NCBI GenBank assembly: GCA_034432555.1
Contig: DAOUBW010000027.1
Location: 8,690-72,689, forward strand
Direction: 5' to 3'
Source of the DNA: CP2-2F sp034432555
GTDB taxonomy: Bacteria > Chloroflexota > Anaerolineae > Aggregatilineales > UBA2796
DNA length: 64,000 nt
A model generated the notes under the pieces. The model saw only the letters and a list, made by a program, of their open reading frames with translations, was not told where the DNA came from and ran no database searches. The position numbers and the translations under genes were made by a program. This document shows, piece after piece, positions 50,673 through 58,609 of the stretch (positions within the stretch are counted from its first letter, which is position 1; each line of letters begins with the position of its first letter).

Positions 50673-51158
50673 CTAACGGTTGTGATTGGCGGGTTGGGCA
50701 GCGTAGTAACTCTGCACCTGACTCCACAAAATGGCAACTGCCTGCTGCACTTGCGGATGGGCAGGGTCAACGGCACGGGCGCGGTCTACATAGCTCCACG
50801 CCTCTAAGGGTGTGGTGGCAAGGTAGGCAAGGTTCAGCCAGGCGCCAATGTGAGCAGGGTTAGCGGTTGCCACCTTCATAAAGTACCAGCGCGCTTCCTC
50901 GTACCTGCCGCCGACCACCGCGCCCACGCCCAAGTTATAGGCGGTCAGTTGCTCGCGCAGCGTATCAGGCGGGCGGCGGCGCAGCAACACCCACAGCGGC
51001 AACAGCAGGATCAGGTTGCCCAACGCGCCGACCAACACACCGACGAAAAATCCGCTGGCAGGTTTGCGCCCCTTTGCCCAATAGACAAGCGGCGTAATCA
51101 GCGCACCGATCAGCGCGCCACTCCCCGAAAACAGCCCTAAAATTGTTGGCGTATCCAA
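50673..51158 (-). CDS. Membrane protein with TPR-like C-terminal region
   Basis: The 161-residue protein has two N-terminal membrane segments (SGSGALIGALITPLVYW and VGVLVGALGNLILLLPLWVLL). The C-terminal part shows TPR-like helices: LTAYNLGVGAVVGGRYEEARWYFMKVA, then PAHIGAWLNLAYLA and EAWSYVDRARAVDPAHP. It is a probable membrane-bound scaffold. It lies 30 bases before the MFS gene on the same strand. The function is unknown. Confidence 0.75.
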   Translation of the reverse strand: MDTPTILGLFSGSGALIGALITPLVYWAKGRKPASGFFVGVLVGALGNLILLLPLWVLLRRRPPDTLREQLTAYNLGVGAVVGGRYEEARWYFMKVATANPAHIGAWLNLAYLATTPLEAWSYVDRARAVDPAHPQVQQAVAILWSQVQSYYAAQPANHNR

Positions 51159-51341
51159 GCTGAAAACCCTTTCAATGGCAATTATAGCGTGCTATGTGCC
51201 AAAAGCGCAGTGGAAGACGAAAACGCGGTATGCCAAACCGCGCTCATAGTTTTCCCGCGAAAGGTGGGCGCGCTTGACTTCTCCCTTAAAACGTGCGACA
51301 CGCACCGAACACTTGTCTTATCCCAAAATTGGCGAGGTGGT

Positions 51342-52250
51342 GTGAGCGAACCCTTTCAAAACAGGCTGTTTTGCGGTGATAACTTAGACATTTTGCGTGA
51401 GTACCTTCCGAATGCCAGTGTGGACTTGATCTACCTTGATCCACCCTTCAACAGCAACCGCAATTACAACGTGCTGTTCCGCGATGAAAGCGGTATCGAG
51501 GCAGACGCGCAGATCACCGCCTTTGAGGACACTTGGCACTGGGATCGGAATGCGCGCAACACCTACGAAAGCCTGCTGACCGAGACACCCGACCGCATTT
51601 CGCGCATGATTGAAGCACTGCGGACTATCATCGGCGCCAACCAGATGATGGCATACCTTGTGATGATGACGGCACGTCTGCTGGAACTGCACCGCGTGCT
51701 AAAGCCGACGGGCAGTTTATATCTGCACTGCGATAACGAGATTGTGTGGAAACGACGCACAGGAAGCAGCAGTGCAGTACATGCATCCAAAAATTTGGTG
51801 TATGTACCGATACAATACTCTTTTATGCGCGAAGCGATCTGACAAAGATCAATGCACAGTATGAATTATCGAGTGCCAGCTACGAGGCATACATAGAGAA
51901 ATTCTTTAAATATGTTGACGAAAACGGCAGGCGATATCGTTTAGCTGATTTATCAAATCCAGCACCACGCCCAAACCTGAGGTATGACTATAAAGGTTAT
52001 AAGCCACCCAAAAATGGCTGGGCAATTAGCCGCACGAAGCTGGAACAGTGGGACGTAGAGGGACGATTGCATTTTCCCGCATCAAAGATGGACGAATTCA
52101 ACGCAAGCGTTTTCTTGACGAACTCAAAGGCAAACCTGTTCAGCGTCTGTGGGATGACATTCCACCTGTCAGCGCGCACGCCGCAGAACGCACAGGTTAT
52201 CCGACCCAAAAACCGATGGCACTCATCAATGGTGACCAACAGCCGTTGAT
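51342..52250 (+). pseudogene. Degraded DNA methyltransferase (type III Mod/N6-adenine class)
   Basis: The first part starts at GTG 51342 with GDNLDILREYLP and the catalytic motif IYLDPPFNSNRNYN, and runs to SLYLHCD. The text then shows a probable internal loss of about 25 residues before NEIVWKRRTGSSS. The frame breaks at an A run near 51790, after which KFGVCTDTILFYARSD continues in another frame. A second break near 52090 leads to DGRIQRKRFLDELKGKP and YPTQKPMAL, then the gene stops before the SAM-binding FxGxG motif. Two one-base losses and a lost 3' end show decay. Bases 51830-51990 are AT-richer than surrounding DNA, a sign of transfer. Confidence 0.87.
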
Positions 52251-52273
52251 CTAAGTTTCTGCCCGTTTCGCGC

Positions 52274-52279
52274 TATAAT
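52274..52279 (+). promoter_or_regulatory. Putative -10 box of the M24 peptidase gene
   Basis: A perfect TATAAT in a gcgctataatc context lies 42 bases before the ATG at 52321. No firm -35 is seen. Confidence 0.4.
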
Positions 52280-52320
52280 CGGCGCATTGTCTAAAATTTT
52301 CCTCAATGGAGCTTTGACCA

Positions 52321-53514
52321 ATGCGTGATGCAACCATTCAGCACGAAAAACTCGCTCAGGCTGTCGAGATTTTGCGCGAACAAAACGTAGATTGCTGGCT
52401 GACCTTTGTCCGTGAGACCGAACACAACGCCGATCCTGCCCTGCGCCTAATCTCGGATAGCAACGTGACGTGGCACACGGCGCTGATCGTGACCCAAAAA
52501 GGTGAGCGCATTGTGATCGTCGGGCGCTATGAGGTGGAAAACTTTAAGCGTATGGGCTGTTGGGATGAGGTGATCAGCTATGATCAGAGCATTCAGCCCG
52601 CCCTTGTCAGCGTGATGGATCGCCTTGCGCCGCGCCAGATTGCCCTAAATTATTCCGAGAGCGATACGGCGGCGGATGGACTTTCGCACGGCATGTACCT
52701 CGCGCTGCAACGCTATTTGCAGGGCAAGCCCTACGAACTGATCTCGGCAGAGCGCGTGTTGAATGCGCTGCGCGGACGCAAGACGCCTACCGAAGTAGCG
52801 CGCATTCGCGCCGCCGTGCGCCTGACTGAGCAGATCATTGATACCATCACTGCCACGCTCAAAGTCGGCATGACCGAGCGCCAAATCGCGGATTTCATCC
52901 ACGCTGAGATGCGGCGGCACGGTGTTGTGCCGTCTTGGGATGACGGACACTGCCCAACGGTCACCTGCGGCGCGGAATCGCCCGTCGGTCACGTCTCGCC
53001 CTCTGATCAATACGCGGTGAAGGCGGGCGAATTGGTGCGGATTGATATGGGCGTCATCTTGGATGAGTACATCTCGGATATGCAGCGCGTGTGGTACATC
53101 CAGCCGCAAGGTGAGACGGAAATTCCCGCGCCTGTGCGCCACGCCTTCGATGCGGTGCGCGCCGCCATCGAGGCAGCCGCTGCCGCGCTCAAGCCGGGCG
53201 TGGAAGGCTGGACGGTGGATGAGGCAGCCCGTCAGACCATTATTGGGCGCGGCTACCCTGAATATCAGCACGCGGTTGGGCATGGCATCGGGCGCACCGT
53301 GCATGACGGCGCGACGCTGCTCGGTCCGCGTTGGGAGCGCTACGGCAACACGCCCTATGGCATTGTGGAGGTGGGTAACTGCTTCACGCTGGAACTGGGC
53401 GTGCAAGTGCCGAACTACGGCTTGGTCAGCCTTGAGGAAGATGTGCTGGTCACGGCGGACGGCTTAGAATGGCTGGGCGCGCCACAGACCGACCTGATCG
53501 TCGTGAAGGCATAG
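52321..53514 (+). CDS. M24 family metallopeptidase (Xaa-Pro aminopeptidase/creatinase fold)
   Basis: The pita-bread C-terminal half has the metal ligands in VRIDMGV (Asp), YISDMQRVWY (Asp), VGHGIGR (His), FTLELGV (Glu) and SLEEDVLV (Glu). The N-terminal half is the creatinase-like domain. The HPG-type His is seen in HGIGRTVHDGA. It cleaves N-terminal Xaa-Pro or similar peptides and needs two metal ions. Length (397) is normal. GGAGC precedes the ATG. It ends six bases from the convergent RodZ-like gene. Confidence 0.93.
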   Translation: MRDATIQHEKLAQAVEILREQNVDCWLTFVRETEHNADPALRLISDSNVTWHTALIVTQKGERIVIVGRYEVENFKRMGCWDEVISYDQSIQPALVSVMDRLAPRQIALNYSESDTAADGLSHGMYLALQRYLQGKPYELISAERVLNALRGRKTPTEVARIRAAVRLTEQIIDTITATLKVGMTERQIADFIHAEMRRHGVVPSWDDGHCPTVTCGAESPVGHVSPSDQYAVKAGELVRIDMGVILDEYISDMQRVWYIQPQGETEIPAPVRHAFDAVRAAIEAAAAALKPGVEGWTVDEAARQTIIGRGYPEYQHAVGHGIGRTVHDGATLLGPRWERYGNTPYGIVEVGNCFTLELGVQVPNYGLVSLEEDVLVTADGLEWLGAPQTDLIVVKA

Positions 53515-53519
53515 CCCAG

Positions 53520-54371
53520 CTAGGGCGCGGCGGCGGTTGGTTGAGGATAGACCTGCTCAACAATCTGCCCGCGTGCGCCCAAAATGCCCAAATCCACGCC
53601 GTTGATGACCACGCGCACGCCGGCGGCATTGCCAGCGCGTAACCGAACTTGCGCGCCGCGATACTGTAGCACAGTCTGCGGTGCGGGCATCCCTTCAAAA
53701 ACGACGGCATTATCCACCGTCACGCGCAGCCAAGTGCGCGCCGTAATGGTGATTTGAATGGCAATTTCGCCGCCAGCGGCAGCTTCAGCAGCGGCAAGGT
53801 TTGGGTTGGGCAGTGGCGTTGGGCTGGGCGAGAGGGTCGGGGTGGTGGTTTCGTCTGGTTGGATGGGCAGCTCTGTAGGCACAGGGCTTAAAATGGCGCT
53901 GAGGGTGCTGCCGTTTTGCTCAGCCGAACTTGCCAAGCCCGCGCCTATGATGATTGCCGAACTGATGCCGCCTAACGCCAGCAGAAAGAGCAGCACGCCG
54001 ATGAATGAACGGCGTTTGGGGACTGCCTCGACGGTTGGGCTGTAGACGGGCATATTCTGCGAGGTGCGGCGTGGGTCGCTTGGCGTGCTTTGCGGCGCAC
54101 GGCGCACCCGTCGGCGGTGCCCGCCGCTGAGGGCGTCTTCCCAACGGGCAACCCATTCGTCAGCGTCCAGGCGCAGGTGGCGAGCATAGCTACGCAAAAA
54201 GCCACGTGCCTGCACAGGCGAAGGCAAAGCAGCCGCGTTGCCTTGCTCTATCGCCTCAATAAACTTGGCACGGACTTTGATCGCGTGTTCAATTTCGGGC
54301 AGGCTTAGGTCGCGCCCTTCACGGATGGCGCGTAGCTCACTGCCCAATGCTTGCAGCTCGGCAGTGTTCAC
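53520..54371 (-). CDS. RodZ-like protein: HTH, membrane helix, C-terminal DUF4115 domain
   Basis: The N-terminus has a Cro/CI-type HTH (LGSELRAIREGRDLSLPEIEHAI) as in RodZ, then FLRSYARHLRLD. A single membrane segment follows (SFIGVLLFLLALGGISSAII). A Thr/Pro-rich linker leads to a beta-rich domain (TARTWLRVTVDNAVVFEGM, then GVRVVINGVDLGILG). RodZ links MreB to the cell-wall machinery and sets cell shape. It lies nine bases after the rplI stop, so the pair is an operon. Confidence is good. Confidence 0.88.
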   Translation of the reverse strand: MNTAELQALGSELRAIREGRDLSLPEIEHAIKVRAKFIEAIEQGNAAALPSPVQARGFLRSYARHLRLDADEWVARWEDALSGGHRRRVRRAPQSTPSDPRRTSQNMPVYSPTVEAVPKRRSFIGVLLFLLALGGISSAIIIGAGLASSAEQNGSTLSAILSPVPTELPIQPDETTTPTLSPSPTPLPNPNLAAAEAAAGGEIAIQITITARTWLRVTVDNAVVFEGMPAPQTVLQYRGAQVRLRAGNAAGVRVVINGVDLGILGARGQIVEQVYPQPTAAAP

Positions 54372-54380
54372 CGCAGTGGC

Positions 54381-54914
54381 TTACTGCTCAACTTCTTCGA
54401 TGGCGGCGAGTTCGGCAGCTTGGTCGGCGGCGGCGCGCTCTGCTTCGCGGGCAGCAAGGAACGCCTGCACTTCCTCTTCACGCACGACGATGACCTGCAC
54501 CACAGGGGAAATTTCACCCATGCGAATCGGCACTTCATAGCGCCCTAGCTCACGGATAGGACGTTCACTGATGCGGCGGCGGTTAATATCTACGCCGGTC
54601 TGCTTCAGGATCGCATCTTTGATCATCTGGCTGGTGATCGAGCCGTAGAGCTTGTTGTTGCTGCCCGCCTTCATGCCAAAGACGATCTCGGTGCCGCTAA
54701 TCTTGGCAGAAGCCTCGCGGATACGTTCATTGATCTCGCTGCGGTTTGCTGCCGCCTGGGTGCGAAGCGATTCCATCTTGGCGAGGTTTGCCTTGGTGGC
54801 AGGGATCGCCATTTTACGTGGGATCAGCCAATTGCGAGCGAAGCCATCGGCAACGTCCACCACGTCACCCGCCACGCCGTGCTTATAGATATACTCGGTG
54901 AGAATAACTTTCAT
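54381..54914 (-). CDS. rplI: 50S ribosomal protein L9
   Basis: The start MKVILTEYIYKHGVAGDVVDV and the RNWLIPRKMA segment are classic L9. The linker helix contains AKMESLRTQAAANRSEINE, and the C-terminal domain has GSITSQMIKDAI. At 177 residues it is longer than the usual 148-150, because of an Ala/Glu-rich tail (AAREAERAAADQAAEL). GGAAGG lies before the ATG. It forms an operon with the RodZ-like gene. rpsF, ssb and rpsR, common neighbours, are not here. Confidence 0.95.
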   Translation of the reverse strand: MKVILTEYIYKHGVAGDVVDVADGFARNWLIPRKMAIPATKANLAKMESLRTQAAANRSEINERIREASAKISGTEIVFGMKAGSNNKLYGSITSQMIKDAILKQTGVDINRRRISERPIRELGRYEVPIRMGEISPVVQVIVVREEEVQAFLAAREAERAAADQAAELAAIEEVEQ

Positions 54915-55125
54915 GGGTAGCCTTCCAAACGCGGGCGCGCTGTCCTGATGACGTGCGAACGCGCTGCATTGACAAACAAGATTAGCTTTCTACAATAATA
55001 CAGAAGGTTGGACAAGTCTTCAAGAGTGAACTACCTTGTCGAATCGCACACGCGCACGTTTTTTAAGGCACGGCGTGAGGCTTTGCCGCTTATCAGCCTG
55101 AACCAAACAGCCTCCGAGAAAAAGT

Positions 55126-56319
55126 ATGCCCACACCCACTAACCTACTGTGGCGCGCCCTAAAGCGCCTACCTGTAGCCATTCTTGGCATTTTGTTCGCC
55201 TGCCTTGTGCTGGAGATCGCCATCCGCCTGCTGTATGGCGCGCTGCCAAACGGGTTGCAAATCGCGCTGCGCTTTGTGCATCTGACGCCCTTCACAGAGG
55301 CGCGCTTTGCGCCGCTGCCGCTCTGGCAAGAGGACGCCACCTACCAAATGATCGTGGCGCCCGACGTGCGGAATGTGGAACAGGTAGGCAGCCTGAGCGT
55401 GCGCTTTCGGGTAGATAGCTATGCTTGGTGGGGCGGTCGGGTTGGCTTTCGCACGCCGCCGCCTGACAACGGCGTGGTGGAGGCTGCCGCGTTGGGCGAT
55501 TCGCACACCTTCTGCTTCACCGATGCCGATCAATGCTGGGTAAGGCTGCTCTCGGAACAACTGGGCATGACCATCGCCAACCTAGGGCAGCCTGTCACCG
55601 GCTCCGAGAGCCATGCGCGCCGCTATTTTGACTTTGTGGCAAAGCCGGAACTTGGGCTAACGCAGCCCAAGCTGGTTTTGTGGCAGTTTTTCGGTAACGA
55701 TTACAACGATGACTACGGCTTGGCGCTGCTAAACGGCACGGCACAGACTCCGCCGAGCGCCGCTGCTGCCACAGCCAGCGGCTCGCCAGTGGCGGCATGG
55801 CTGCGCCAATATTCGGCAACCTTCGCCCTGCTGGAAGCGCTGGGGCGCGCCAACGATCCGCAGAACACGCTCTTTGTCGATCCCTACCGCGTTATCGCTG
55901 GGCAGATTGATATTGCGTTTGGGCGTCCCTACCTGCGCGAGGCATTCAATATGGCGGAGGCGCGCAACCTTGAAGGCGAGGCGCTCTCGCAGGCTGCCAT
56001 CAGGCGGACGCGGCAGGTGGTGGAGGCAAACGGCGGGCGCTTTGTGGTGATCCTCGTGCCGACCAAAGAAGAAGTCTACCGCCACCTGAGCGCGCCGTAT
56101 TTGGGTGATGAATACCTTGAGCAGTTGGCAGCGCCGCGCCTGCGCTTGTTGGCATTCTGCGCGGCGGAAAACATAACCTGCCTCGACCTCACGGCAGACT
56201 TTACGGCGCGTGCGCTGCAAGGGCAGCAGCTTTTCTTCCGCGATGATATTCACCTGAATGTGGAAGGCAACCGCGCCCTCGCCGAGCTTGTGGGCGACTT
56301 TTTGGCGCGCAATCCATAG
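55126..56319 (+). CDS. SGNH-type hydrolase with N-terminal membrane anchor
   Basis: The protein has one N-terminal hydrophobic segment (LPVAILGILFACLVLEIAIR). Block I is ALGDSHTFCFTD with the catalytic Ser, block III includes FFGNDYNDD, and block V is DDIHLNVEGN with the Asp-His pair. Several Chloroflexota proteins of this type resemble AlgJ/AlgX or GDSL esterases that modify polysaccharide acetyl groups. The acceptor is unknown. It should face the outside of the membrane. The ATG at 55126 is used. Confidence 0.85.
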   Translation: MPTPTNLLWRALKRLPVAILGILFACLVLEIAIRLLYGALPNGLQIALRFVHLTPFTEARFAPLPLWQEDATYQMIVAPDVRNVEQVGSLSVRFRVDSYAWWGGRVGFRTPPPDNGVVEAAALGDSHTFCFTDADQCWVRLLSEQLGMTIANLGQPVTGSESHARRYFDFVAKPELGLTQPKLVLWQFFGNDYNDDYGLALLNGTAQTPPSAAAATASGSPVAAWLRQYSATFALLEALGRANDPQNTLFVDPYRVIAGQIDIAFGRPYLREAFNMAEARNLEGEALSQAAIRRTRQVVEANGGRFVVILVPTKEEVYRHLSAPYLGDEYLEQLAAPRLRLLAFCAAENITCLDLTADFTARALQGQQLFFRDDIHLNVEGNRALAELVGDFLARNP

Positions 56320-56334
56320 ATCGCCTCACCGCGC

Positions 56335-58002
56335 CTAAGCATCGGCAGCCGTCGGCAGATAGATGGTGAAAGTAGTTTGGTTGGGCGCGCTCTCCACATG
56401 AATTTGACCGCCGTGCGCCTCGATAATGCTGTGGCTGATCGCCAGCCCTAGTCCCGTGCCGCTTAGCTTGGTGGTAAAAAATGGATCGAAGATTTGGGCG
56501 ATCAGATCGGGCGGAATACCAACGCCGCTATCGCGCACCAAAAGTTCAAGGCAAGGCGAGCCTTCACACTGGCGGTCGGCAGTGGCGATCAGCAGCGTGC
56601 CGCCATTCGGCATAGCGTCCATCGCGTTCACCACAAGGTTTAACAGCACTTGCCTGATCTGATCAGCGTTACCATGCACCTTCTGCTGCGCTTCAAGGCG
56701 CAGCATGACGCGCACACGGGCATGTTCAAGCTGCTTGGCTGCCAGCACCATTACCTCATGAATCAGATCGTTCAGGGGCAGCAGTGTGAAGGCAGTTTGG
56801 GCAGGGCGTGCAAAGTCGAGCAGGCGGCTGACAATGCGCTTGATGCGCTGCACATCATGGGTGGCAAGCTCGATCAGCTCACGGTCAATCGGGCGTGTTT
56901 GATCAATATCCTCAAGGGCTAGCTCCAGGTTGGTGAGCAACGGTTGCAGCGGATTGTTGATCTCGTGGGCGATGCCGGCTGCCAGCGTGCCAAGCGCGGC
57001 AAGTTTATCGGCGCGTAGAAGCTGCTGCTGCGCCTTTTGGAGCGCCTCTGTGCGCGCCTGCACCATTGCCTCTAGGTTGTGGGCATAGGCTTGCAAGTCG
57101 CTGTAGAGCTGTGCGTTGCGGATGGCAAGTGAGGCTTGCGCGGCAACTGCCTCCAGCAAGCGCAGATCGTAATTGGAGAACTGGTTTGTCTGCTGGCTGG
57201 CAACCGCTAAGGCGCCAAAGACGCGCCCTTGATAGGCAAGCGGCACCGCCATGCTTGCCCGAATCTGATCAGCGGCGAAGGCAGCGCTTAGTTCGGGTGG
57301 AAGCGTTTGAGCCTCTTCCACCAAGATGGGCTGACCATGTTCCACAATATAACGCGGCAGCCACACCACCAAAAGCGGCAACACATGCTCGATCCCATTG
57401 CCGCGCACCAGCCAAAAATTGGGCGTGTTGGCGTCATCCATCAGCAAGAGGATGGCGGACGAGCCTTTGAGGTGATCGAGCAGGGCATCCAGCAGATATT
57501 CCGCCAGCTCGGGCAGCGCCAAAGCACGCACCAACTGCGCGCCAATGCGGGAGAGAATGGCGAGCTGTGCATTGCGGCGCTGCAAAGTGTCCTCTAGGCG
57601 GCGCGCCCTGATCTTGCTGCGGGCGCGGGCGATCAGCTCGCTGGAATTAAAGGGCTTCAGGATGTAATCATCGGCGCCCAAGCCAAAGCCGTGCGCCACA
57701 TCTATCGAATCGCGGGCGGCTGCCGTCACCACGATGATCGGAATGCGCTCGGTCAGGGAATCTTCGCGCAGCAGGCGTACTGCCTCAAAGCCATCCATGA
57801 CGGGCATCTGAATATCCATCAACACAAGGTCGGGCAGCAAATCGCGGGCTTTTTGGACGGCGCTCTTGCCATTTTCTGCTTCTTCCACACGAAACGCCTC
57901 GCGCTCTAAAATGCGGCGCAAGAGCATACGGGCTTGTGGGTTGTCATCTGTGATCAGGACGAGCGGCGGCAGTTTGCCATCTGATGAGTCCGAATTGATC
58001 AT
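56335..58002 (-). CDS. Receiver-GAF-histidine kinase hybrid sensor
   Basis: An N-terminal response-regulator receiver domain (about 15-130) has DD in ITDDN, the phosphorylated Asp in LVLMDIQMP and Lys in ILKPF. A GAF domain follows (about 155-305). Then there is a coiled-coil (ALQKAQQQLLRADKLAALG) and the HisKA site GIAHEINNPLQP with the phosphorylated His. The HATPase domain has NADQIRQVLLNLVVNAMDAMP, DSGVGIP and GTGLGLAI. The protein lacks membrane segments and is cytosolic. Order REC-GAF-HK suggests an input from another kinase. Its target is unknown. Confidence 0.94.
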   Translation of the reverse strand: MINSDSSDGKLPPLVLITDDNPQARMLLRRILEREAFRVEEAENGKSAVQKARDLLPDLVLMDIQMPVMDGFEAVRLLREDSLTERIPIIVVTAAARDSIDVAHGFGLGADDYILKPFNSSELIARARSKIRARRLEDTLQRRNAQLAILSRIGAQLVRALALPELAEYLLDALLDHLKGSSAILLLMDDANTPNFWLVRGNGIEHVLPLLVVWLPRYIVEHGQPILVEEAQTLPPELSAAFAADQIRASMAVPLAYQGRVFGALAVASQQTNQFSNYDLRLLEAVAAQASLAIRNAQLYSDLQAYAHNLEAMVQARTEALQKAQQQLLRADKLAALGTLAAGIAHEINNPLQPLLTNLELALEDIDQTRPIDRELIELATHDVQRIKRIVSRLLDFARPAQTAFTLLPLNDLIHEVMVLAAKQLEHARVRVMLRLEAQQKVHGNADQIRQVLLNLVVNAMDAMPNGGTLLIATADRQCEGSPCLELLVRDSGVGIPPDLIAQIFDPFFTTKLSGTGLGLAISHSIIEAHGGQIHVESAPNQTTFTIYLPTAADA

Positions 58003-58138
58003 GGGCTGCTTTCCTATGTCTGGCTAGACGGATAGGGCAGGCTAAATTGTAGCGCGCTTTGCTGCTTTTGTGTGTTTGGCGCGTGCTGTGGTAGAATCGC
58101 GCTAGTGAGGAAATGTGGAGTAAGGGCTGGAGGCAAAG

Positions 58139-58603
58139 GTGGCTATAACCCAAGATGCCAACAGAGTGGAAGATGATTCCGAGGGCGATCTGACGCTTGA
58201 TTCGGTGCATGGGCATCAGGTCACACAGCATTGGATCATCATGCGGCAGTCCAATGTCTGGCGTCCGCCGACCGATGTTTTCGAATTGGCGGATCGTTTG
58301 GTGGTGATGGTGGAAATTAGCGGAATGCGCGACGGTGAGTTTAACGTTTCGCTGCAAGAGCGCCGCCTTGTCATCAGCGGCATTCGGCGGCGTGCCGTGC
58401 GCGACCGTATGGCGTTCCACCAAATGGAAGTGCGCTATGGCGAGTTTCGCACCGCTGTGAGCCTCCCTTGGCATGTAGACCGTAACCGCGTCACCGCAAC
58501 CTATAAAGATGGCTTCTTGCGCGTTGAACTGCCACGCGCTGCCAGCCAGCAAGTGCATATTGTCAATGTAGATGTAGATGGTGCACAAGGATCGGACGAG
58601 TAG
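58139..58603 (+). CDS. Small heat-shock protein (Hsp20/alpha-crystallin)
   Basis: The central alpha-crystallin domain includes PPTDVFELADRLVVMVEISGM, then FNVSLQERRLVISGIRRR, and ends GEFRTAVSLPWHVDRNRV and YKDGFLRVELPRA. It is an ATP-independent holdase. The start is GTG at 58139, with GGAGG five bases upstream. The lon gene starts six bases after its stop, so both are in one operon. A -10-like tagaat occurs at 58092-58097. No CIRCE element was seen. Confidence 0.93.
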   Translation: MAITQDANRVEDDSEGDLTLDSVHGHQVTQHWIIMRQSNVWRPPTDVFELADRLVVMVEISGMRDGEFNVSLQERRLVISGIRRRAVRDRMAFHQMEVRYGEFRTAVSLPWHVDRNRVTATYKDGFLRVELPRAASQQVHIVNVDVDGAQGSDE

Positions 58604-58609
58604 CCCAAC

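Noticed and set aside
51342..52250. Intact restriction-modification methyltransferase
   Set aside because: Two frame breaks and a missing 3' end show it is a remnant.
58003..58138. CIRCE or similar heat-shock operator before hsp20-lon
   Set aside because: No TTAGCACTC-N9-GAGTGCTAA palindrome or HAIR-like element was found in the gap.
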